A stretch of 64,000 bases of DNA from Pestalotiopsis fici W106-1 (taxonomy: Eukaryota > Ascomycota > Sordariomycetes > Amphisphaeriales > Sporocadaceae): contig NW_006917096.1 of NCBI RefSeq assembly GCF_000516985.1, forward strand, positions 2,279,606-2,343,605. Reading direction: 5' to 3'. The notes under the pieces are model-generated. The model saw only the letters and a program-made list of their open reading frames with translations, was not told the DNA's origin and ran no database searches. A program made the position numbers and the translations under genes. Each line of letters starts with the position of its first letter. Position 1 is the first letter of the stretch. Positions 46,501 through 58,644 of this stretch are shown here, one piece after another.

Positions 46501-48286
46501 TACCTCTGCAGCGGCTCATCGGCGCTCAATGCATGAACCACGTACAATGTGGGCATGCGCCAAGTCATGATTCTCTGCAGATGGACTGGCAAAGTGACAA
46601 GCTGATTAAAACCAGTTGTTTTTGATGGGAAATTGGAAGGCTTGCTGATGAGATCCCTAAGCTCTTGTATCGCAAATTTTTGTCGCTTCAAAGGTAGAGA
46701 GCCAGAGATAACCATATCTGGCACGGGGGGGAATAGACATCTTTGCAATAACATTGAATAGAGTTTGCTGACGTTTGTAATAGTCTTCAAATTTCATTGG
46801 ATTGTTGTACCATTATCAATATGTATTATACTGCGTAAACAATAGGCTGGGACTACTTGGTGTTTTAGCTCTCATTTTGGGGTCAAAATAGAAACTAGGA
46901 TGTTGATAATCGTAATGCACGATAAGCAAATCTGTATACTCATCTGAATTTTCAAAGACCTGCATAGCCAAGTTGCAATACTCTGTAGGTCTCGAGTCTG
47001 CAATAAGCAACCTACTGCAATGATTGTTGATTTTGGGCTAGTGTGCAGTGATCTATTCATCATGATGGCTTGAGTGATGCGATGATGGCCTCGTTGCTTG
47101 CAGGGAATGCCTGGTTTCATAACGCCACCCGGACTATATGTATGATTCACCGCGAGAGTTTCAATGCGTCGTCGCGGAGCAAAGAAGATAGGGCCGACCT
47201 ATGCTTCACAGGGCTCTACTTTGTCTTCAGGCGTTGACGTCTTCTCCCTGCCGATGAACATGTCAATGATGCGTTATTTTGTATCTGACTTGTATAGACA
47301 ATGTAAGGGATTTGAGTCATCCTAGTTTTGGAGCCCTCGAGACGTTGGACTTTCATGATAGTGTCCAGTTTCCGTCCCTCCTATAAGCTGCACAGACTAG
47401 CATTAGGGCAACTGAATGGGTGCGTGGAACGAGTAGCAAACCATTGATGCAGCACGACTCGCAAATTGTAGTCTCGGTCGCCAGATTAAGCGTTCGGTTG
47501 CTGCAAGATGCCCAAAAAGGACGGAAGCTCTACACTTGCACACAAAAATGCGGAGAAAAACTCTAGAATATTTTTTCCCCTCTCCCCTCCCTCCCCTTTA
47601 AAAAGTTTTGTGTGAGACGGCAGGAGTATATCCACCGGAAAGGTGTCATGACTCTCGAATCCCCTCAATATTGGCCTCTCTTGGGGGCAGTGAGGAGAAG
47701 CTCTAAAAAAGAGTTCAAAGTTGGAACTAATCGGAAATCTGCCTCTCCCCCATCCATCCCACGCCTGGTCCCCGTCCGAGATCTGCCGGTGGATTCCTTC
47801 CCACGTGCAGCTTTGTCCCAATGAATACATGCATTGGTCAATCCCCCCAGCTTGGCAAAGCCTAGAATTGGTGCATTTTGTCTCTATGAAATACCCGATT
47901 AAGAATGATCACCGAAGAGGGTTTTCTGGACTTTTTCTTTCTTTCTTTAGCGCAATGCATCACCTGTCGGCGGGCACCGCGTCGTGGTGATCTACGTAGG
48001 GTATACTAGGTATACCTACATACCTACCTACTCCCAGATGAGTAGGATTCTGTCATTGTTCGCCCAATCAATGAATGGCAATGCCAAAAGTGTCAACGTG
48101 ATCAGCAATCGGCCGAGTCGGTCAGTGCAGTGCAGTGCTCTGCTCTATGCCAGCAAATCACAATCGTGCGTATCGCGAATACGCTTGTTTTATGCTTGCC
48201 GCGCTCGAGCACTCAAAAGATCGGGTGGTATGTATGTAGTAGACGACACGGCCAGTGGGGTTTCAAGGAACACAGAGGACGTCTAC

Positions 48287-48298
48287 TACCTACCTACC
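48287..48298. repeat. (TACC)n microsatellite
   Basis: Short CTACCTACCTACC-type tract. Similar tracts or their palindromic form with GGTA lie near 1630, 9650, 48010, 50070 and 50910, all in gene-free DNA. Simple repeats; no function is implied. Confidence 0.7.
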
Positions 48299-51200
48299 TT
48301 TTACTCACAAGACCGACGGCTGCAGCATTGTGCATATGTATACGCTTTTGCAGGATGATTCTGTGCGATTGATTGGATCCTGAAGGAGTGCTCGGTGGGC
48401 GGCCGGAATGCTCAAGTGACATAGATCCAAGCTGCACATTGTCCAATCCCAATCAATTATACACCAGATGCGAGGATTAGACGTCAGAAATTGATGCACA
48501 TTCCGGCATTCCTTCACTCAGGGCGTGGAATGATGCACCATGGGCAATGACCAGAGCTTGAATATGCGGTGGTCCTCGAACCCGTGCCGTTGCTGTTTAC
48601 TTTGTCGCATTGGCAATTTAGAGCTCGTCCTGTGCTAGATTTTCTAAGCAATGCCCAGCCGAGCGGTGGTGCGGGTATGAAGATCGTCGTAACAGGATAT
48701 TGTAGCAAAAATGTCAAAGCGATAGGGTCTTTGAATTTGCCGGCTGGTCACCACGGGTTGGTGTAATTTATTACTGACCCTCATAGATTGCTAGTAGCAT
48801 TGTATTTGTAGCTCTATGTTTTACGCACAAATTTTGACTGGATGAAGGCTTCTGATGACTGATCCATTGAGATCTCCAGAGCACCCAAACATCCCACCTC
48901 GCTTTCTGCCTAAGGTCGCTGCGCGCAGGGGATAGATGGTCATTGAGCGAGAAGAGAACGACGGGAAAAGGCCCTTGAAAATACCACAGACACTCTCAAT
49001 GTACAAAATTACCAAGCAGATAGGAAGTCTCGCATCAATCATTTGTAAGCGACATGAGACCTCGAGTGCGTGCGAGCGAGCGTAATTGTGCTTTGTGTAT
49101 GCGTGTGTGTGTGCCATTGCAAACTCCTTCCTTCTTGAGTGTTGCAATGAAGCTTCTAAACGTTGCATGCATGGGCACGTTGAGAGGATTCGCCTACACC
49201 GCATTTATGCCCACTAGGAGTGTTGGTTTGCACATACATACACGCTGCAGAAGTCAAAGCTGCTCCCTGTGCATCCCTCCCACGGTCAAGCAATGAATGT
49301 ACCGTTGAATTGGTAGCGAGCGAGGATCGCGCCACCATGGGCAGGAATCGAGACCCAGCAGGCGGGAGGTTGCAGCAAAGGTCGCACGAGTCAGATAAGG
49401 GATCGGCCATTGAGTGCGCTTTGGGTACGAAGCAGTAGTTCTGTAGGTCCAATCTAGCTCCCCAAATCTCTTGTCAACTCTACCAGCTACGGGTTGACTT
49501 CCGTCATAGGTGTCGAGGAATGAATGAATCAATCAGTCAATCAACGAATGTATCACTTCAGATGAAAAAAAAGACCCATCCATCGGTCCCCAGCCAACCG
49601 AGGGTCCAAGTTCAAACGTCCAATGTCTAGCACTAGTCCTTGCCGTCCGTCGCTTGGATGAACCCTCCACTGTGCAATTCTACGTGCGCGAGAGAGATCC
49701 ATGATTCTTAATGCAGCGCAATAATACCCCGTGCGCCCGGATATGACGATTCGTGGTGGATGGATGGGATCCCTGGTCGTTGGCGGGGGTGTCCGCAACC
49801 GCGGCGCGGAAGAAAGCAGCACAGAGACGGGCACATGCTGCAAGATGCTTGTTGTTGTTACCTACAGAGTATATGACTCTGCACTCTATGGAAAACATTG
49901 GTGGTAGGGTCGAAAATCTTCGAGAAAAGCTCTTTCATCTCTCTCCCTAGTCAAGCAAGTGAGGAGCTTTCGTGAGATAACCGTGTTGATCTAGATGATA
50001 GATAAGTACAAACTCAGACAGCTTGAGCGGGAAATCTGACAACCAGTGCTGGAAGCGGTAATAGTACCTACGTAGTAGTGGGCGGTAGGTACGCGGTACC
50101 TAGACTTTGCTGCACTAAATTCGTGCAAAAAGTTCTAGTCACCTTTACCCTTTCCTGTCTCGCCCACCAACCTTGCGGCATCGTCGCCCGTCTCTGCCGT
50201 CCCTGGCCCAGCTGGCTGTTATGGCTGTGCCCTAATGTATGTCTACTATGTGCATTATTCGGCCATGCAGTAGAGCATGAGCCGCTCACCAAAGCCCAGC
50301 GCGCCCTGGTATTGGCGGCATGGTTGATCTTTCTCATGCTGTCCCCAAAGGGGGTTGGTCTCGGTATGTCTACCTTGAACATGAAGGCAGTAAAACTCAT
50401 TTTGCACAGCGGCGAGATCGCTGGCACGAGACAGCGCTCAAAGTATGGGGCATCATGACCTGCAAGGTTAAAGGCAGTCCCCAAGAGATCTAGTTGAGCT
50501 AGTACTCTAATTTGTTGGTAAATTTACACTCTCACAGTCATCATCAGTACATAGTCGGTCGGGTCCCAAGCACCTGCAGGGCCGGATGCAGCCTCAAGCT
50601 TTGAAGCCTGCCAGTTTATCAAAGCAATCAAGGTCCAGCCAGGCCAGGTGCTGCGAGTTCAATTTGTTGCCTCCCCCTTCTCAAGGTCCCCCACCCCGGC
50701 TTCCGAGCCACTGCCAAACTGAGCCTTGGGCTCGCCATTAGCGTCGACTCGGCGGTCGTCCCGTCCCTGTCACCCCCCCAATTATTATTATTTTTTCACC
50801 TGGTCATGGTCGCCCATCAAATCGACCCCGTTAGTCAAGCATCAAGCTCGTCCGCCCCCCATTAGCAATTGATCCCAGATGCGACCCGGTCCATGCCTGT
50901 ACCTAGTACACCTACCTACCACTAAAAACTAACAGACCTGCTGTGTGAATCCATCATCCCAGTCGATCCTCTGCCAACTCTACCCACTCCGACGAGGACT
51001 TTCACTCTCTTGTCGCCTCCATTTTCCTGTCCAGACCACGATTCCCACGCGACAACAGGCGATATCTCAAGGGGTCCTCTTCCATGTTTTGAGGCCCTGC
51101 GCTGCCACGCCGTTGTCGAGTTTCGTCTGTGTGCGCGCTGCCTATTCAAGCGCACCCGGACACCCCCGGACAAGCAGGCCCCTTTCTGCGATCTACGACA

Positions 51201-51477
51201 ACAACGAATACCGATCCGCTAAGGGAAAGAAACAGCAAGGAAGTCGTCCCTCCATGGCATTGACGTCCTGAGAAACGTGCAAGCACATTTTTCGACGGTA
51301 GACGAAGCCATTGCCGCCCCACGTCAGTTGGGCGCAAGGAATCCAGCTTGAATCTTCTTCTCTTTTTTTTTTCCCTTGTCCTTCATTATTCCTCACGACG
51401 CGCTTTCCCGTCAATGCATTACTGCGATTACCAAGTTCGAAGCAGACTGCGCTCTGCTGCTGCGCCGTAACGAGACC

Positions 51478-54400
51478 ATGGAGGTAAATCCTCTCGCATC
51501 CAACCCGCCGGCGCCGGCGCGATTCAATTCGGCCGGCGCACGCCTGCCACCACGGCGAGATCTGTCGACCAAGAGTCGAACCCAGAGGATGCAGAAAGCA
51601 GGTGCTTCACGAGATTCAACGACCAAAAGGTCACTACCAGACCTTCTAGGAAGTATGTCAGACAAGAATGCAAAGATGAAGGCAGGGATGTCGCCGAATA
51701 TTGGCACAAAACCTCTTGTCCCCGCTATTGAAAGAAGAACTATCGGAGAAGACGAGAAGTTGGGAAGACTCAGGAAAGGCTCCGACGCCGAAAAATGGGA
51801 TCTTACGCCAGACGGAGGCTCTGCTAGTCGCGAAGGCAGGCAGTTCACAGTTGCCAATGTGGGCCACAATGGCAAGATATATCTGAGGTAGGTTGCGCAA
51901 GAGCTCCGTACGAGTCCTACGCTTTTTGACGGCTCGGAGATCAACCCAAATCGTTCCTTTTCCAAGCATTTATTTGTTGTGTAATTTGAAAAAGTGCTTA
52001 CAATGTTACAGGCCAACGATTCGACCCGCTAACCAGCGGTATCCTCAACCTAATTTTGTGTTTCCCCTGACGCCACCAAGCACGGCAGGCTTTGATGCCC
52101 TGGCTAGTCCTAAGCAGGAGAAGCAGAAAGAGAAGGAGGAAGCCAGTGAGATTCTCTCCGGTCAATGGGCAACCACACCTCTCAATACGCCCTCGTCGCC
52201 ATTCACGATCAAGAAGAAAAAGTCGTTCCTGACTCTTGGGAAGCCTACGGGGCGACCCAAACATCGCCGCGCCATGTCTGATTCGACTGTGCAAGATATC
52301 AGTATCGCTCACGAATCCGAGGCTGGGGGATTCAAGGTTGTAATCACGAAGCCGAAAGACGAGGTCAAGGCCAAGACTACTGAGGATATCGGCCTCGACG
52401 GTGCGCCATTGCTTGATATCAACATTCCATCATGGAAGATTGGCAACCCTCGCTTCACCTTGCGTGGCACAGCCCTCATCCGGGGTTCATCGTATGCGCC
52501 CACAGAAGATCCCCGCTCGAGCAATGTCTCGTTTTTTCAGAAATCTCAAAGAGGCGCCAGTGATATCAATTCCTTACACCCAGAGGCCATGAGTTCGAGG
52601 AAGCCAAGTCCGATTTCTTTGAGCCATGTGCCATTCTTGTCGCCGCAGCTCTACAGTCCTACATCGCCTAGGTTTCTGGGGCCAGCTCCTACTGTCTACG
52701 CCTCTACCTTCGTCGTCATCGAACCGAGCATGTTTGACGCCTTGACCTTCAAGCCCGGCTGCGACGATAAGTTGATTGTACGCTACGCGTCTGGGAATGG
52801 CGCAGTGACAGCCGCGACACCTCCTCGTCTGGTCGCAGAAATAACATCACCAAGTTTCTTGGACTATGAACTGATATCAGACTTCTTCCTCACCTTTCGC
52901 GCATTCCTCGGGACGGCCGACTTGGTTCAGATGTTGATTGCCAGGCTCAGATGGGCAATTGCTCGGTCAGATGAAGTTGGAATGATTGTCAGAGTGAGGA
53001 CTTTTGTTGCTATCCGGCATTGGATTCTAAACTATTTTGTCGACGACTTCATGGTTGACTACCAGCTTCGAGTCCTATTCTGCAATCAACTAAACGATTT
53101 CGTCGATGAGCTGTCCCAGCAGTCACTTGCACAAAAGGCCCAGATTAAGGTTCTGGCAGAGCTCAAGAAATGTTGGAGGCGCATTTGTGCTCAGTATTGG
53201 GACGGACCCGACTTTGATTCCGGCCTAGGACCCGAAGTCCCTATTGCCCCCGGAGGTATTGCTGGTCACCGTGATCCGACCCTCGATCCTAGCGTATGGG
53301 AAAACGAAGACAGTGTTTTGCCTCGGCTCCAAGACTTTGACTTTAACCATGAAGAGCCACGTGTGGATTCAAGCTTTGCCCAGGTTATCGACAGGGCTGG
53401 CCACATCGACTCCATTCTTCATGGAGACGAAAGACCCGCCTCAGCTCGGCAACGAAACGAGGCCATAGAATCCTTTAGACGCCATGCAGCATCACCAACA
53501 AGCATTGGCAGTATGGACGTTATCTCGTGCTCGTTTCCAACTAAGAGCCTGCGGACGCCAGCCGACCCTGCCAAACGACCGCTCGGGGCTCATCCAGTGG
53601 ACCCCACTTCCATCTACAATAACCCGGATCCAATTGCCTCGACTCCTCGTGCACTCTCTGGGAAGCGCGTAAGAGCTCAACAGCCAAATCACAAGCGCAA
53701 CAATAGTCTGACGGACTCCATGCGGGATTACGCCACAACAAACAACAAGGTCCTTTCAAAGAACGCCGAGATTCTGCTGACGCTTCCATATGCTGGAAGT
53801 TTGGTTCGAGGCAATCTGCTACCTCCGGGCCAGGCTTTCGTTGATGTCATGCCAACAGCCGGCTCATTGACGAGCAGAAATACTGCATACTTTGAACCGC
53901 AACATCAACTCGAGGGCATTCATGCCAACAAAGGTGCATCTGCAATGTCTGGCCCGGGCATGAAGAAACTCCTCGGAAGTGTGCGGAGAGCGTTGAGTCA
54001 CCGAGGCCAGGGGCCGAATGGCGTTGGCCCGCTTGGCCCTCGCGGAGTAACCACCAACCGGATCCCTGGGACAGCCGTTGTACCACAGGCACGTCCACTG
54101 CGTCCGAATGGATTTCGGCCGGCTGTCAGGATTGATATACTAGGAGCAGAAATCGCCGAGGACTTCAAGAAGGCTGTGCGCGAAGATGCAACTGCAAATG
54201 CGAGTGAAAAAAGTGCGACCGGCAGTGCACACAAGGTCACTGGTACAGATATTGAGTACTCAGCTGCGCACCTGGACTCATCATTCGACCTCCATGCAGC
54301 GTTGGACAATCGACCTCTCAGCGATACAGCAATAACCCAGGGAAGCAAGTCCATTGTCATTGTGGACGGCACCGCGCCCCCGGATGTGCCTGCTATGACC

Positions 54401-57001
54401 GGGGCTCTACCATTGATGCCAGCGCTGAACGCATCAGTAGAAGCATTTGCTGATAGCTTCTTGCCCGGAGGAGGTGCCGACCCTACGCCTCCGACCACTC
54501 CACCAAGCCTGTACACGACCGACATTCCAAGAAGGTCGTCTTACATACTAAGTCAGCACGTCGTTGAGCCATCTTTGGAAGCAAATCCGCTGCCACCTTT
54601 CATTCCAGATTTGGCCACCTTGAAGACCAGGACACCGTCGGAGTATACTAGCACTCAGCCTTCACTTGGTCATCCATCAATGATATCAATCCAGCAAACC
54701 CCTAACCGACCACCACTGTCTGCCTTGCGACACAGGGGACACCTACGTCAACGCTCCAGTCGCAGCTTCCGATCGCAACATTCTTTGTCGCATCGTAGGT
54801 GGGCCTCGATCAACAGTGCCTTTCCCCGGTCGACACTTAGGAGTTTCGATGCGACGACGGTATCTGAAGAGTCGAGAGTTTCGGAAATAATGCCTCAACC
54901 ACTTCGAGTTCTTCGTCGGCGTCCAGGCGGTGACCTTCGAGGTGCACAAAATATTGCAGATCTTGATGCCTTTCCTTTGCATAGATCGCGATCGGCAGGG
55001 TCTTTGACGACTTACTCGGAATCCTTGAGGAGTTCCTACCTTCGAAGCCCAGTAAGAGACTCTGAGGGCTACGTTGACGTTTTTGGGAGTGACTATTCGC
55101 AACACCGGGCAGATGTCTTTTCCTTGGGCGCCATGGCAGAGAAACCCAAGCATCCTTTGTCACTTTTTAGCACTCACTCCTCCAAGCCTGTCTTGCGACC
55201 ATCATTTGAAGCTGAAGCGCAAAAGCTTGCGCAAATTCCTGACGACATAGATGATGATGGAGGCATTGAATCAGCACTAGCCAAGCTTGAAGGCAGGAAG
55301 CTCTCGATAGAACCGCAAGATGTGCCTGCGCCCCAATTTGCGGAGATCGGTCCTGAGCCACTTGAGGAGAGCCCAATTGAACACAACACCCCCGAGAAGG
55401 TCAGACATCGTCATCAGCATGTTGTCAACGATGAGGCGCCACAATCTCCGTCTCTTACAGCGCCGGAATCTCTTGCCACGCTAGAAGTTCCCCGAAATGC
55501 TGAAGTCATGTCCTTCCTGTCTGAAGGCTCTCGGGAGTCTTACAACTCTATCCCGCTGCTAGAAAGAGGTTTGACCGACGATGGCCGCAGCAAGACGCCC
55601 AATCAACAATGGACTGATCAATCGGTTTTCGACGATGAAGACGAGCAAACACCTGGCGCTGGAGGGGCAGCCAAATCATATTTTGGACCTTCGGCATATG
55701 AAATCGTAACTAAGACCGAGAGTCTTGAGAAGATCCCTCCTGGCGAGACCGTTCCAAGGGACATATCCTCGCCGGCAGAGGTCCTATCATTCTTGGACGT
55801 TGAGAGTGACAACGAGTCAGACTTGTCATCCGAATTGTCTTTGCAAATCATTCATGCCGAACAGCCAAATCATCATGCCATCGACCAGAACCTTACGGAG
55901 ATTGACAGCCAAGTACTGTTTGATCTTAGCACTGACGATGTGCCTCCCCCGCCACAAGGCAGACCTCCGTCCCCTCCGATGACTTTGGCTCAAGCTTTGA
56001 AGATGTCGCCCCCCGAATCGATGCGCGAACCACAGCTCCAGGATCATCAAATTTGGTCACAGAAACCGCTACCGCCGACACCCGAGGTTACACCGACACT
56101 TGCCATGCATCAGCAGAAGATGGGCCATGCAAACGATCTTGCTGATAGTCGAGGTGCCTTGCACAAATCTTGGGGGCCTGAGGATGAACTATCACAGAAA
56201 TTTTCAGTCCATTTGCCCTTCATTCTGGCTTTTGATTCGGACATCCTCGCACAGCAGTTTACTCTCATCGAGAAGGATGCGCTGAATGAAGTCGACTGGA
56301 AGGAGCTCATCGATATGCAGTGGAAGAACTCTCACTCCAACTCCAGATCATGGGTCGATTTTCTGCGTAACAGCGACGCCCGTGGCGTTGAGGTTGTTGT
56401 CGCACGATTCAACATCATGGTGAAATGGGCCATCTCGGAGATTGTCCTGACGAAGGACGACACGGAACGCGCTCGTTGCATCGTCAAGTACCTTCACATT
56501 GCGGCACATTGCAGGAGATATCGCAATTTCGCCACCATGAGCCAAATCACGATTGCGTTGACATCGAATGAGATTGCTCGATTGACAAGAACATGGAGCC
56601 TGATCCCACCTCAAGATATGCGGATCCTGAATGACCTTGAGAGTCTGGTGTCACCAACAAAGAATTTCTACAATCTGCGCATTGAAATGGAAGGCGGTGC
56701 TACAGAGACCGAGGTTGGCTGCATTCCCTTTGTGGGCATCTATACCCATGACCTTCTCTTCAATGCTCAGCGGCCCTCTGAGATTGCCAGCTCCCCCACC
56801 ACGCCACCGTTGGTCAATTTTGAACGATGCCGCATCGCAGCCTCGGTGGTCAAGACGTTGCTTCGACTCCTGGAGGCAAGCACATACTATCAGTTCCAGC
56901 CCATTGAAGGCATTACTGAGAGATGTCTGTGGATGAGCGCTCTCGATGACGACGACATCCGCCGACACTCGGAGAGCATTGAACCACAACTCACACAATG
57001 A
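51478..57001 (+). CDS. LTE1: LTE1-like Ras-family guanine nucleotide exchange factor, 1799 aa
   Basis: Large GEF for a Ras-like GTPase; in budding yeast Lte1 is tied to mitotic exit and bud-cortex polarity. Two exons; intron 51888-52011 joins IYLR to PTIRPANQRYPQ. The start is the ATG at 51478; the frame is open further up but without ATG. A RasGEF N-terminal domain lies at about 405-505 (SFLDYELISDFFLTFRAF ... RHWILNYFVDDF). About 1,000 Ser/Pro-rich, probably disordered residues follow, and the catalytic RasGEF domain ends the protein at about 1535-1790 (ARFNIMVKWAISEIVLT, YRNFATMSQITIALTS, FYNLRIEMEGG, GCIPFVGIYTHDLLF). The separated GEF-N and C-terminal catalytic domain fit Lte1 rather than Cdc25, and no SH3 is seen. 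The GTPase partner in this fungus is not shown. Confidence 0.9.
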
Positions 57002-57917
57002 TACAGAAAGACGGATCCCGTACTTTCAAATTGACGAATGACGATCGAAGCCTACATCTACAACAGTGTACAATATGTACTAATCGGACCGCCCGCCTAC
57101 GCGCTATTTTCTACTTGCATTTACACGCATCGTCTGTTAACATAGAACATGCAACAGCTCACGCAGACATTCCTGTATTAGTACGCTTGTGACTATACAT
57201 GCACAACTTCTTTTCCCCATCTCTTGATACTAGGCAGCGTCCGCTATACTGTGTGACTACTGCGCTGTTCACCACATAATCATCATACCACTATTACTGT
57301 TCCTTTCACTTTTCCCCCCGCAGATGATGCATTTGGTCCGACGCATCATCCACACAGAGCTAGATGCAGTTTTGCATTTATTGAGCACAGGAGTCGGGGT
57401 GTCTTCGTTCTTAAATTCCATCTCATTTGTTAGGTCGCCAGCTGAGCCTTTTATCAGTGGTCAAGAGATTGAGAATCTCATTGGAACGAGTTGAAGCGCA
57501 TAACACAGGCGCAATTGATACCCATAGGAAGAAAGAGAATGAATGTGTCACGGGAGGCGATGCCGCGTGAAGTAACTTTGATACCTGAAGAGAGATCCGA
57601 TTGAAAGGTGGCCAAGAACAAGATAATATAGATTTAGCTCCATAGATTTGTCAATGTAAACACATATGACAGTGCGGCATCTGGTTTGGTCCTTTTTATG
57701 TGAATTCAATGATAGTCAAATTCCGTTCAGTTAAAATCAAATGCATACCAGCGATATAATCAAACTGTTATCAAAAACAATGTCATGTTTTATTTTTCTC
57801 GTAAAGGGTCAGCACTTGTGTGTAGAGAAAGCTTATGCATTATTTGAATAATCGAAAACAGAACAATAAGGACAAGGCCCAAAAGGAGAGGGAGAAGGAA
57901 AGAAGAAAGACACCAGC
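57002..57917. other. gene-free stretch with a hairpin
   Basis: The 3' flank of the RasGEF gene. It contains an 8-bp inverted repeat, GATGATGC / GCATCATC, at 57323-57350 with a 12-base loop. No gene is supported. Confidence 0.55.
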
Positions 57918-57924
57918 AAAAAAA
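57918..57924 (-). terminator. RNA polymerase III terminator
   Basis: Seven T on the minus strand, about 20 bases past the 3' end of the downstream tRNA-Glu gene. T of four or more ends Pol III transcription. No such run lies between the two tRNA genes. Confidence 0.75.
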
Positions 57925-57943
57925 TAAACTGATCGTGTGATAA

Positions 57944-58023
57944 CTCCGACACGGGGAATCGAACCCCGGGCATGACGGTTCAAAGTTGAGAGCGTCATAT
58001 GTTAGCCACTACACCATATCGGA
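57944..58023 (-). tRNA. tRNA-Glu (CTC) with 8-nt intron
   Basis: Read on the minus strand. The acceptor stem TCCGATA pairs with TGTCGGA (one G-T pair), followed by discriminator G. The A box is in TGGTGTAGTGGCTAACAT and the B box is GGTTCGATTCC. The anticodon stem TGACG/CGTCA encloses C-T-CTC-A plus an intron, best read as ACTTTGAA, after position 37. Mature length is 72 without CCA. It is the downstream copy of a tandem pair. Confidence 0.93.
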
Positions 58024-58053
58024 ATAAAGAGAGGAATGAGATCAGTTTGCAAG

Positions 58054-58132
58054 CTCCGACACGGGGAATCGAACCCCGGGCATGACGGTTCAGGTTGAGA
58101 GCGTCATATGTTAGCCACTACACCATATCGGA
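58054..58132 (-). tRNA. tRNA-Glu (CTC) with 7-nt intron
   Basis: The mature sequence is identical to the neighbouring copy. The only difference is the intron, ACCTGAA, one base shorter. It lies 30 bp upstream of the other copy on the same strand. The spacer has at most three T in a row, so it has no Pol III terminator of its own. Confidence 0.93.
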
Positions 58133-58644
58133 TTGTTTGTTTAACTGCTTGTTGGAACAGTCGTCGCCTATGGAGGTACTTGACGGTGAGGCTGGCTAGG
58201 AGAGGGAAGACAGAAAATTTTTCACACCGACTCCATTTAGTTTATGGGTGGAACTTGAGATTCAAATTACATTTGGGAACCCGTGGGTATGACTCGGTAG
58301 TAATGATAGCAGACTAATCATTTGGTCATGTTTCGTAGATTCAGAGGGTGTCGGGATTCAGTTCACGATGTTATCAAGGGAGTCAGTCAGATATACGAGA
58401 TGATAAAGATAGTCAAATGCGAAATTTTAGAAAAGTCATTGTCCTTTCATTATGTAGCTAGTGAAATGACTCCTGCAAACCAATGGTATGACCGACCAAA
58501 CCGCCCTTAACGCCATATCCGTGGAGACTGATGAAAGACTCGAGAATGAATTTCAAAACCAAATAACAACGACGGGAGAGACAAGCAAGCTTTTTTTGTA
58601 CAACCAAAACCAAGAAAATAGAGACAGAGCCGTCATACAAAGAT
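58133..58644. other. gene-free stretch
   Basis: Between NOP58's 3' end and the upstream tRNA. It contains the NOP58 3' UTR and the tRNA 5' flank. No gene is supported. Confidence 0.55.

Larger units (their letters stand above)
38968..51477. other. 12.5-kb gene-poor block
   Basis: No intact recognisable gene lies between the beta-lactamase-like gene and the RasGEF. Open frames rarely exceed 120 codons. Coding-like patches exist on the minus strand at 41.4-43.6 kb (separate entry) and more weakly at 40.92-41.06 kb and 46.82-47.15 kb. (TACC)n-type tracts occur near 48.0, 48.29, 50.07 and 50.91 kb. The last 500 bp are a C/T-rich leader and promoter for the RasGEF gene. I recognise no transposase, reverse transcriptase, long terminal repeats or inverted repeats. 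Whether RIP has acted cannot be judged by eye; CpA is not obviously depleted. Confidence 0.55.

Noticed and set aside
46195..46536. 113-codon plus-strand frame in the gene-poor block
   Set aside because: No recognisable motif; the opposite strand is also open in part, so coding cannot be supported.
50945..51271. 108-codon frame before the RasGEF gene
   Set aside because: No ATG start; it lies in the C/T-rich leader of the RasGEF gene and has no motif.
38968..51477. RIP-mutated transposon
   Set aside because: No transposase or reverse transcriptase remnants or terminal repeats were recognised, and the block is not uniformly AT-rich by eye; RIP indices could not be calculated here.
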